Positions 1 through 5,157 of a stretch of DNA of 5,157 bases are shown here, one piece after another (the stretch's first letter is position 1; every line of letters starts with the position of its first letter). The notes below the pieces were generated by a model that was not told the origin of the DNA, did not search any database, and saw only the letters and a list, made by a program, of their open reading frames with translations. Location: the NCBI GenBank assembly GCA_964484515.1, contig CAZAGT010000364.1:1-5157 (forward strand). Reading direction: 5' to 3'. A program made the translations under genes and the position numbers. This DNA is from CAZAGT01 sp964484515. GTDB taxonomy: Bacteria; Desulfobacterota; DSM-4660; Desulfatiglandales; HGW-15.

Positions 1-28
1 TGCTCAGGGCCGTGAGCCTGTCGAACGG
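1..28. repeat. Partial dispersed intergenic repeat with small hairpin
   Basis: The first 28 bases contain a perfect 5-bp inverted repeat, GCTCA (2-6) and TGAGC (13-17), around a GGGCCG loop. It is followed by CTGTCGAACGG (18-28). On the minus strand it reads GTTCGACAGGCTCACGGCCC and then TGAGCA. This resembles the TTCGACAGGCTCA...CTGAGC type of short repeat seen scattered between genes in many environmental bacterial genomes; that resemblance is from memory. Only one copy lies in the window and its left edge is cut off, so copy number cannot be shown. It sits directly upstream of the membrane protease gene, whose reading frame is closed by a stop inside the hairpin (13-15). Confidence 0.4.
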
Positions 29-66
29 CAGATGGGCGTTTTCCGACAGCCTCTACAGTAACCCGA

Positions 67-705
67 TTGAAATCCGTGAAGACGACCTGGACCATCACCA
101 TTCTAGCGGCGATCCTTTTTGTCCTCCTCTTTGTCAGCCGCGGTATTTCATGGCTGGATTTCTGGTGGTGGCTCTCAGCCAACCTCGTCTTTCTTCTCAT
201 CCTAGTCGCTTTCTTGGACAGGGATTGGCGCAGGGAGATCTTGAGCGAGTTCGAGGCGAGGATTCCCTTCAAGATCGGGCTCGGACTGATTTCGGCGGGC
301 GTGCTCTTTGGTCTGTTCTATGCGGGCAATATCGTGTCACGAAAGATCTTCCCCTTTGCGGGGCAGGGGATTGCGGACATTTACGGTTTCAAGGCCCAAG
401 CCTCACCGCTTCGTGTTGCCATGCTGATGGTGTTGGTGATAGGTCCAGGTGAGGAACTCTTCTGGAGAGGGTTTCTACAGCGTCGGGCCCAACTAGAGCA
501 GGGACCCTGGAAAGGGTTTGCGATCGCTACGTCGATTTACGCCCTCGTCCACATCGGGAGCGGTAATCTTATGCTCGTGCTGGCGGCCGGACTCTGCGGC
601 CTTTGCTGGGGATTTCTCTATCTCCGTGCCCATTCTCTACTGACGAACGTGGTGAGCCACACTGTGTGGGATATAAGTATATTCCTGTTGTTCCCGTTAA
701 TATGA
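67..705 (+). CDS. CPBP family intramembrane glutamic/metalloprotease
   Basis: Very hydrophobic 212-residue protein of the CPBP (CAAX protease and bacteriocin-processing, Abi/Rce1-type) family, acting in the cytoplasmic membrane. Predicted membrane segments lie near residues 8-24, 32-50, 68-90, 115-127, 150-164, 168-186 and 196-211. The family motifs are in order: EExxxR at E129-E130 to R134 (GPGEELFWRGF), an aromatic-xxx-His motif at Y158-H162, and HxxxD at H198-D202, where HxxxN is more usual. Family members cleave near the C-terminus of prenylated or other peptides, or process bacteriocins; the substrate here is unknown. The start is TTG at 67, the first start codon after the in-frame stop at 13-15. 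No good Shine-Dalgarno precedes it, and GTG at 76 is an alternative. The gene ends 12 bp from the convergent end of the next gene. Family assignment is firm, the start is not. Confidence 0.92.
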   Translation: MKSVKTTWTITILAAILFVLLFVSRGISWLDFWWWLSANLVFLLILVAFLDRDWRREILSEFEARIPFKIGLGLISAGVLFGLFYAGNIVSRKIFPFAGQGIADIYGFKAQASPLRVAMLMVLVIGPGEELFWRGFLQRRAQLEQGPWKGFAIATSIYALVHIGSGNLMLVLAAGLCGLCWGFLYLRAHSLLTNVVSHTVWDISIFLLFPLI

Positions 706-717
706 TCGTCTGCCAGA

Positions 718-1398
718 CTAGTTGGTCGTCCTGGCCTCATTCAGAATCCTGACAGCCCGGCTCGTGTTGAAGACGCCACAGACACAGAACTTAGCCATGT
801 AGGTCACCGCCTTTTCGGGTGTCAATCGGGCTTCCCTGACGCGGTCGATCATCTTCTTGGCGAAATTGGCCGAGATCATACCGTGACCGCACATCGTCGT
901 CAGCGATAATACATGGCGATCCGGCAAGCGGTAGGTATCGCCTTGAAAGCCGAGGGAGTATTCAACCGAATGAAGGACAATGCCACTCTGTCGACAGGCA
1001 TCCCTGACATCGTCGACCAGGGCGCTGGCGTTGATGGAGATCCCCAGGTCAAGCTCCTTCAGATCCTTCAGAAACCCCTGTACCGCCTCCTTGTTGTTGA
1101 AGACAACCGCAGGAGTTCCCGTCTCTTTGAGATCGTCGATCACCTGTTCGGCCGTAACCTTTTCCCGGCGTCCTGTCAGATACACCTTGATCAGGTTCAA
1201 GTCCCTTTCGGGACGATACATCGGCTCTCCCAAAGAATTCCCCATGTTCACAGGGTCGTAGCGTAAGGCGGTGGTCAGGAAGTGGCGAGCCTTTTCGAGG
1301 GCGCCGTGATCATTGATGCCTTTAGATGGCATCAGGAATACGATGTAGTCGTCTTTCAGGCTCTCGGGTCTTCCGAATCGATGTAGTGTGTTGGTCAC
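718..1398 (-). CDS. Conserved-looking protein of unknown function with C-terminal CGH/CxC cysteine cluster
   Basis: A 226-residue soluble protein with no signal peptide or membrane segment; I cannot assign it to a named family. The N-terminal part (1-75) has an LHRFGRPESLKDDYIVFLMPSKGIND stretch and a basic/acidic middle. Residues 95-150 look like an alternating strand/helix module (TPAVVF, a helix to KELDL, GISINAS, a helix to RQSGI). The C-terminal third carries C170-G-H172 followed 32 residues after H172 by C205-x-C207-G with a helical tail (NTSRAVRIL). These three cysteines plus the histidine could bind a metal or Fe-S cluster, or hold a disulfide; this is inference. It starts at GTG 1398 with AAGGGA nine bases upstream, only 20 bp after the ferredoxin-like gene, so the two are probably one transcript and may act together in electron transfer or redox sensing. 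Confidence 0.85.
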   Translation of the reverse strand: MTNTLHRFGRPESLKDDYIVFLMPSKGINDHGALEKARHFLTTALRYDPVNMGNSLGEPMYRPERDLNLIKVYLTGRREKVTAEQVIDDLKETGTPAVVFNNKEAVQGFLKDLKELDLGISINASALVDDVRDACRQSGIVLHSVEYSLGFQGDTYRLPDRHVLSLTTMCGHGMISANFAKKMIDRVREARLTPEKAVTYMAKFCVCGVFNTSRAVRILNEARTTN

Positions 1399-1407
1399 GT
1401 CCTGGGT

Positions 1408-1413
1408 TCCCTT
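1408..1413 (-). promoter_or_regulatory. Ribosome binding site supporting a GTG start
   Basis: On the minus strand this reads AAGGGA with nine bases to the GTG at 1398-1396. It lies in the 20-bp gap after the TAA stop of the upstream gene. It supports GTG rather than the next in-frame Met (residue 23) as the start of the 226-residue protein, and independent ribosome loading within a two-gene transcript. Confidence 0.5.
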
Positions 1414-1418
1414 GCGAA

Positions 1419-2222
1419 TTAGGTGGGATTGCTGTGTCTTCCCATGCCCAAGTTCATTTTTGCGCGTTGGGCCTCGAATCCCGCGTTGATCAGTACCTGG
1501 CGGAGGGGGTCTTCGCCGGATTGGTCGCAGCGGGTTGATACTCCGACGCTGATTACCGTGGTGAAGGTGGATGCAAGTTCTTTGATGACACCCAAGATCT
1601 CAGGGACCTTCTCTAGACCGATCTTGGCTTCGATGATGCACGAAAGGACCTTTTCGGCGTGGATATCTTCACGGATGTGGCCGTTGGAGTAGTCCACCAT
1701 GAGACTCGTAACCGGGTTTTGCTGTTCGAAGACGACCCCCCTGGCGGCGAGTGTCCTTGCCATCCGGTCCACTTCATCGAAATAAACCCCTATGCCCGGC
1801 CGACCGAGTTCAACCACAAGGCCTGCTTCACCCTCATTGATCCTGCCGGTTACATCATTGGTCTTGACCTCCGCGGTTCCTCGACCGTGAATGCCGGTTG
1901 ACTCATGCGGTACCTGGGGGTCGCTGAAGGCCCGTCGCACGATCCGTGGCCACGTCAGGGTGTCCGGCACCACGGCTTCAGTAGGGCAGATGTCCGGGTC
2001 CGGTTGAAACCGCAAACTCAGCGAGGCAAGAAGGCTCCGGAGCAGGCGGATGGGCCAGGGCGGCAAGTGTTCAACACTCAGGCCGCGGTAGCAGGTGTAA
2101 CATTCGACACAGGCTTCCTGATTGACCTCTGCCAGCTTATCAGGGCCAATATAGATTGCCCCCATCGGACAGACCGGTACACAATTGGCGCAGCCGACGC
2201 ATTTGTCCTTGTCGATATGCAT
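1419..2222 (-). CDS. Ferredoxin-like 4Fe-4S protein with split second cluster motif and long uncharacterised C-terminal domain
   Basis: From ATG 2222 the protein is 267 residues, far longer than a simple bacterial ferredoxin. Residues 8-18 are a standard [4Fe-4S] motif, C8-x2-C11-x2-C14-x3-C18-P. The second motif starts normally, C38-x2-C41-x2-C44, but its fourth cysteine (C79, followed by P-TEAVV) comes after a 34-residue insertion rich in Pro, Leu and Arg. The remaining ~190 residues include HESTGIHGRGTAEVKTNDVTGR (about 106-127), a glycine-rich LGRPGIGVYFDEV segment, and an alternating strand/helix C-terminus with C195 and C232. I do not recognise this domain. The likely role is electron transfer or redox-linked regulation in the cytosol, partnered with the gene 20 bp downstream. 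The start is uncertain: the frame stays open to TTG 2492 (357 residues). GTG 2237, which has a GGA five to eight bases upstream, would add five residues. The ATG just before the first cluster is the conservative choice. Confidence 0.85.
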   Translation of the reverse strand: MHIDKDKCVGCANCVPVCPMGAIYIGPDKLAEVNQEACVECYTCYRGLSVEHLPPWPIRLLRSLLASLSLRFQPDPDICPTEAVVPDTLTWPRIVRRAFSDPQVPHESTGIHGRGTAEVKTNDVTGRINEGEAGLVVELGRPGIGVYFDEVDRMARTLAARGVVFEQQNPVTSLMVDYSNGHIREDIHAEKVLSCIIEAKIGLEKVPEILGVIKELASTFTTVISVGVSTRCDQSGEDPLRQVLINAGFEAQRAKMNLGMGRHSNPT

Positions 2223-2269
2223 ATAGACCAAATACACCAAAATCCGGCCGAAGGCAATTCCAAGTCTGG

Positions 2270-2297
2270 ATGATGTTTTGATAAGAACCGCCGGCAA
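2270..2297 (-). promoter_or_regulatory. Weak candidate promoter for the ferredoxin-like operon
   Basis: On the minus strand TTGCCG (2297-2292) and CATCAT (2275-2270) are separated by 16 bases. Each matches four of six consensus sigma-70 positions. Transcription would begin around 2263, about 40 bases before ATG 2222, which fits the shorter start of the ferredoxin-like gene. Matches of this quality occur by chance. Confidence 0.2.
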
Positions 2298-2383
2298 AAA
2301 AGATGAGACGGACATCCTTGAGCCGGCAGGATGGAGGGGCGGCAAGTCGGGCTTGATAACCGCTCTCCCCCAGGCCCGGCTGG

Positions 2384-2411
2384 TTGACTTTTCATTGAAA
2401 AACGGTACCAT
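2384..2411 (+). promoter_or_regulatory. Candidate promoter with operator-like palindrome upstream of the aminotransferase
   Basis: TTGACT (2384-2389) and TACCAT (2406-2411) are spaced by 16 bases and resemble -35 and -10 elements (five and four of six matches). The palindrome TTTTCA-T-TGAAAA (2389-2401) fills most of the spacer, the classic place for a repressor or MerR-type regulator site. The leader to ATG 2548 would be about 130 bases. The assignment rests on pattern alone. Confidence 0.3.
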
Positions 2412-2547
2412 GAAGACATCTGCGGTGCCCTTGACGTTGAAAACGATTCCTTCGCAGAAATCGACTCCACCGGGTGCGTCGCACGTAATCAAAAACTGGC
2501 TAGCCGCGCAAAATAGACGCGTACCCTTAGATGAAGAGGTCTAAACC

Positions 2548-3717
2548 ATGAAATTTGCCGACCGCATGTCAATGCTTGGCACTGAAACGGCATTTGAGGT
2601 CCTGGCGAAGTGCCAAGCTCTCGAAGCCGAGGGCAAGGACATTGTCCACCTTGAGATCGGGGAGCCCGACTTCGATACGCCTGGGCACATTATTGAGGCC
2701 GCCAAGAGGGCCCTCGATGAAGGCTACACGCACTATGGGCCATCAGCGGGCATGCTGGATCTCAGAGAGGCCATTGCCCAAGGGATCTCCCAATCGCGCG
2801 GGATATCCGTTCAGGCCGATCAGGTGGTCGTCACTCCGGGCGCAAAGCCGATCATGTTTTTTGTTATCTTGGCCTTGGCGCAAAGGGGAGATGAGGTCAT
2901 TTATCCCAATCCCGGTTTTCCGATCTACGAGTCGGTGATAAAATTTGTCGGCGCCAAACCCGTCCCGATACCCCTACGGGAGGAGCTCAATTTCAGCCTC
3001 GATGTCGATGAACTCCGGGATCTGGTCACGGAGAAGACCAAACTCATCATCATCAATTCGCCCCAGAATCCCACCGGGGGAATCCTTCCGCCCGAGGATC
3101 TGAAAGCCATCGCCGAAATCGCAGTGCGGAATGGAATTCCGGTGCTCGCCGATGAGATCTATTCCTACATCCTATATGAGGGGGAGTTCCACAGTATCTC
3201 TGCCCACGATGGGATGGAAGAGCTCGCCGTTATTCTAGACGGGTTTTCAAAGACGTATGCCATGACCGGCTGGCGGATCGGCTACGGCGTCATGCCCCTC
3301 GACCTCGCCGCTCATGTGACCCGCATGATGACCAACAGCAATTCCTGCACCGCATCCTTCACCCAGAGGGCGGCCCTTGCCGCCTTGAAGGGGCCGCAAG
3401 ACTCGGTAGGTGCCATGGTTGCCGAATTCCGGCGCAGAAGAGATATCTTTTGGAAGGGGCTTAGTGACATCCCCGGTGTCAGTTGCACCAGTCCCCAGGG
3501 TGCCTTTTACCTCTTTCCGAACATTAAAGCGTGGGGCCGACCCTCCAAGGAGGTAGCGGATTACCTCCTTTACGAAGGCGGCGTGGCTTCCCTAGGAGGG
3601 CCCGACTTTGGTAAGTACGGGGAAGGCTACTTGCGGTTTTCTTACGCCAATTCGGTTGAGAATATCGAGAAGGCCATCGAGAGAATCAGAGAGTGTGCCG
3701 CGAAGCTTAAGCCATAA
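2548..3717 (+). CDS. Fold-type I PLP-dependent aminotransferase (class I/II, aspartate aminotransferase Ib-like)
   Basis: Complete 389-residue cytosolic aminotransferase, the usual length for subgroup Ib enzymes. Visible family landmarks are the GEPDFDTP substrate loop (38-45), HYGPSAG (62-68), TPGAKPI around the phosphate-binding turn (97-103), NSPQNPTGG with N174 (170-178), ADEIY with D202 pairing with the pyridine nitrogen and Y205, and SKTYAMTGWRIGY with Schiff-base K235 and R243. R363 in YLRFSYA is the expected carboxylate-binding arginine. It transfers an amino group between an amino acid and a 2-oxo acid; the specificity (Asp, Ala, aromatic or other) cannot be read, so no symbol is given. 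The ATG at 2548 has GAGG eight bases upstream and an in-frame TAA at 2542-2544, so the start is secure. An amidase gene follows after 109 bp on the same strand, which suggests a shared role in amide or amino-acid catabolism. Confidence 0.97.
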   Translation: MKFADRMSMLGTETAFEVLAKCQALEAEGKDIVHLEIGEPDFDTPGHIIEAAKRALDEGYTHYGPSAGMLDLREAIAQGISQSRGISVQADQVVVTPGAKPIMFFVILALAQRGDEVIYPNPGFPIYESVIKFVGAKPVPIPLREELNFSLDVDELRDLVTEKTKLIIINSPQNPTGGILPPEDLKAIAEIAVRNGIPVLADEIYSYILYEGEFHSISAHDGMEELAVILDGFSKTYAMTGWRIGYGVMPLDLAAHVTRMMTNSNSCTASFTQRAALAALKGPQDSVGAMVAEFRRRRDIFWKGLSDIPGVSCTSPQGAFYLFPNIKAWGRPSKEVADYLLYEGGVASLGGPDFGKYGEGYLRFSYANSVENIEKAIERIRECAAKLKP

Positions 3718-3826
3718 TCCCTGACACCCCGCCACACATCCAACCCGCAGAATGGAAAGAGGCGCTGGGTGACCCTACTGGCCGCTAGAGTAAGAAAGCG
3801 ATCTCAAATCATCGGAGAAGCTTAGC
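3718..3826 (+). other. Short intergenic gap between aminotransferase and amidase
   Basis: This 109-bp gap has no gene, no hairpin followed by a T-run and no convincing promoter. A 9-bp palindrome GGGT-G-ACCC (3767-3775) and the amidase ribosome site GGAGA (3814-3818) are the only features seen. Without a terminator, read-through from the aminotransferase into the amidase is plausible. Confidence 0.4.
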
Positions 3827-5157
3827 ATGAATGAGTCCCCGCTTCATTACAGGACGCTCGTTGAGTTGGCGGCAGAGATCCGTGAAGGACGGATTTCGCC
3901 TTTGGAGATCGTCGAATGCCATCTCGCGCGAATCGAATCCCTGGATCCAACCCTGAACGCCTTTCGGATGGTGTGTCGCGAGCGTGCATCGACGGCCGCG
4001 CAAGCCGCCGCATTGGCCCTAAAGGCCAGTCATGACCTGGGCTTTTTGCAAGGGATCCCCTATGCGGCCAAGGACCTCTTTGATGTTCGAGGCCTACCCA
4101 CCACGGCCGGCTGCCATCTCCTGGAGAAGAACGTCGCCAACGTTGATGCCGGCGTGATTCACAAGCTTAGCCGAGCAGGGATGGCGTTCTTGGGAAAGAC
4201 CAACACGGTCCAGTTTGCCTATGGCGGCGTTGGGATCAACCACGACCACGGAACACCGCACAATCCCTGGCAGCAGGTGCCGCATGTGCCCGGAGGCTCG
4301 AGTAGTGGGTCTGCGGTTGCGGTGGCGACCGGAATGGCACCGATGGCGCTCGGCAGCGACACGGGGGGATCGGTGCGGATCCCGGCATCCCTTTGCGGGA
4401 TCACGGGGTTGAAGACCACGGTAGGTCGTATCAGCCGTGACGGGGTATTCCCGTTGAGCGGGTCATTGGATTCCGTGGGCGTGTTTGCTCGAACGGTGGA
4501 GGACGCTGCCCTCGTCTACGAGCAGATTCAGGGTTTCGACCAGCAAGATGAAACCACCTGGGGAAGGCAACCGATCGACGTCATGCACCAGATGACGGGA
4601 GGCGTGTGTGGATTTCGTCTGGCCTTTGCGGAATCCCTCTTCTGGGAAGATGTCGATCCTGAGGTTGAAGAATCGGTGCGCGAGACCGGAAAGGTCTTTA
4701 AAGATCTTGGCGCTCACGTGGACAGCATTCAGTTCCCTGTGGCGGAAGAAAGTTTCAGGCGTAACGCCAACGGGGTGGTCCTGGCGGCCGAGGCGTATAC
4801 CTTCAACAGGGAGTGGGTCGATGATCACCACGATCAATTGGACCCCGTCGTAGCGTCTCGTCTGCTGAAGGGTAAAGAGGTCAGTGCGTCTGAGTACGTA
4901 GTGTGCTTGCGCGATTTGAAGAAACTGCGGGTTAAGAGCAGCGAGGCCTTACATCATGTGGAGGCCCTCCTGGTCCCGGCGACGATCATCCCGCCCCGCC
5001 CCTTGGCCGAAGTGGATGCCGACCTCGACACCTATATGGGGTACAATCTCTCCTACCTGCGAAATACCTCGATCGGCAATGCCTTGAACCTTTGCGGTCT
5101 GTCCGTTCCCTGCGGGTTTACGCGTCAGGGTTTACCCATCGGGCTCATGATCTACGG
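3827..5157 (+). CDS. Amidase signature family hydrolase, C-terminus cut by window edge
   Basis: An open frame of 443 complete codons runs off the right edge, so some 30-50 C-terminal residues are probably missing compared with the usual 460-490. The amidase-signature triad is visible: K82 in PYAAKDLF, S158 as the cis-serine in PGGSSSGS, and nucleophile S182 in GSDTGGSVR. The 24-residue spacing between the two serines matches characterised family members. The enzyme hydrolyses an amide to an acid plus ammonia or an amine, in the cytosol. GatA is less likely: the GatA-typical Gln after GGSIR is Ile here (GGSVRIPA), and no gatB or gatC lies in view. It is more like a free-standing catabolic amidase; the substrate is unknown. 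The start is ATG 3827 with GGAGA eight bases upstream and an in-frame TAA at 3791-3793. It probably forms a unit with the aminotransferase gene upstream. Confidence 0.95.
   Translation, partial: MNESPLHYRTLVELAAEIREGRISPLEIVECHLARIESLDPTLNAFRMVCRERASTAAQAAALALKASHDLGFLQGIPYAAKDLFDVRGLPTTAGCHLLEKNVANVDAGVIHKLSRAGMAFLGKTNTVQFAYGGVGINHDHGTPHNPWQQVPHVPGGSSSGSAVAVATGMAPMALGSDTGGSVRIPASLCGITGLKTTVGRISRDGVFPLSGSLDSVGVFARTVEDAALVYEQIQGFDQQDETTWGRQPIDVMHQMTGGVCGFRLAFAESLFWEDVDPEVEESVRETGKVFKDLGAHVDSIQFPVAEESFRRNANGVVLAAEAYTFNREWVDDHHDQLDPVVASRLLKGKEVSASEYVVCLRDLKKLRVKSSEALHHVEALLVPATIIPPRPLAEVDADLDTYMGYNLSYLRNTSIGNALNLCGLSVPCGFTRQGLPIGLMIY

Larger units (their letters stand above)
2223..2547. other. 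Divergent intergenic region between ferredoxin-like and aminotransferase genes
   Basis: This is about 325 bp between divergently read genes. Both strands contain open frames (plus 2278-2544; minus extension to 2492), but neither encodes a sequence I recognise or has a good ribosome site, so I treat the region as mainly regulatory. It holds a weak plus-strand promoter candidate with an embedded palindrome (2384-2411), a weak minus-strand candidate (2270-2297), and a perfect 6-bp inverted repeat CATCCT/AGGATG (2313-2318 and 2328-2333) around a 9-base loop. No T-run follows the inverted repeat, so it is not an evident terminator. Confidence 0.5.

Noticed and set aside
12..452. Open frame of 146 codons overlapping the membrane protease
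   Set aside because: It lies in another frame of a gene with clear family motifs and its translation is low-complexity and unlike any protein I know.
700..735. Possible bidirectional terminator between the convergent genes
   Set aside because: Only a poor imperfect hairpin (GAC...GTC) and no T-run; the gap is 12 bp.
913..1266. Plus-strand open frame opposite the 226-residue protein gene
   Set aside because: Antisense shadow; the minus-strand product has a structured sequence and a ribosome site.
2078..2470. Minus-strand 130-codon frame overlapping the ferredoxin-like gene start
   Set aside because: It reads across the ferredoxin motif in the wrong frame, giving a Ser/Arg-rich sequence without a recognisable domain.
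2278..2544. Plus-strand 88-codon frame ending just before the aminotransferase
   Set aside because: No ribosome site or recognisable sequence; its stop merely precedes the aminotransferase start. A small leader protein cannot be fully excluded.
3827..5157. GatA subunit of the tRNA-dependent amidotransferase
   Set aside because: The GatA-typical Gln after GGSIR is Ile here and there is no gatB or gatC in the window; a free-standing amidase fits better.
1..5157. CRISPR array, insertion sequence, tRNA or rRNA
   Set aside because: No regularly spaced direct repeats, transposase motifs, cloverleaf pattern or conserved rRNA stretches were seen on either strand.

Overview
The window is ordinary bacterial chromosomal DNA. 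It is densely coding and moderately GC-rich by eye (mid to upper fifties percent). There is no rRNA, tRNA, CRISPR array, transposase or phage gene. No gene pins down the lineage. The mix of a membrane CAAX-type protease, an unusual ferredoxin-like protein, an aminotransferase and an amidase would fit an uncultured environmental bacterium such as a Methylomirabilota/NC10, deltaproteobacterial or Chloroflexota relative, but this is a guess.

Layout: bases 1-28 carry what looks like the end of a dispersed intergenic repeat, with a short hairpin. A plus-strand gene (67-705) encodes a CPBP/Abi-type intramembrane metalloprotease with all three motif regions recognisable. Only 12 bp away, and convergent with it, ends a minus-strand two-gene unit. 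This unit is transcribed from about 2.2-2.3 kb leftward. The first gene (2222-1419) encodes a ferredoxin-like protein with one standard [4Fe-4S] motif, a second motif split by a 34-residue insertion, and a long C-terminal domain I cannot name. The second gene (1398-718), 20 bp downstream, encodes a 226-residue protein of unknown function with a C-terminal CGH...CxC cluster. The two are probably co-transcribed and are the least explained part of the window.

A region of about 325 bp (2223-2547) separates this unit from the divergent plus-strand genes. It holds a weak candidate promoter in each direction, a 13-bp palindrome placed like an operator, and a 6-bp inverted repeat. To the right is a complete fold-type I PLP aminotransferase (2548-3717). 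After 109 bp comes an amidase-signature hydrolase (3827 to the window edge), cut off before its C-terminus. Together the last two suggest processing of an amide or amino acid: the amidase would release an acid and ammonia or an amine, and the aminotransferase would move an amino group to or from a 2-oxo acid. No substrate can be read from the sequence.
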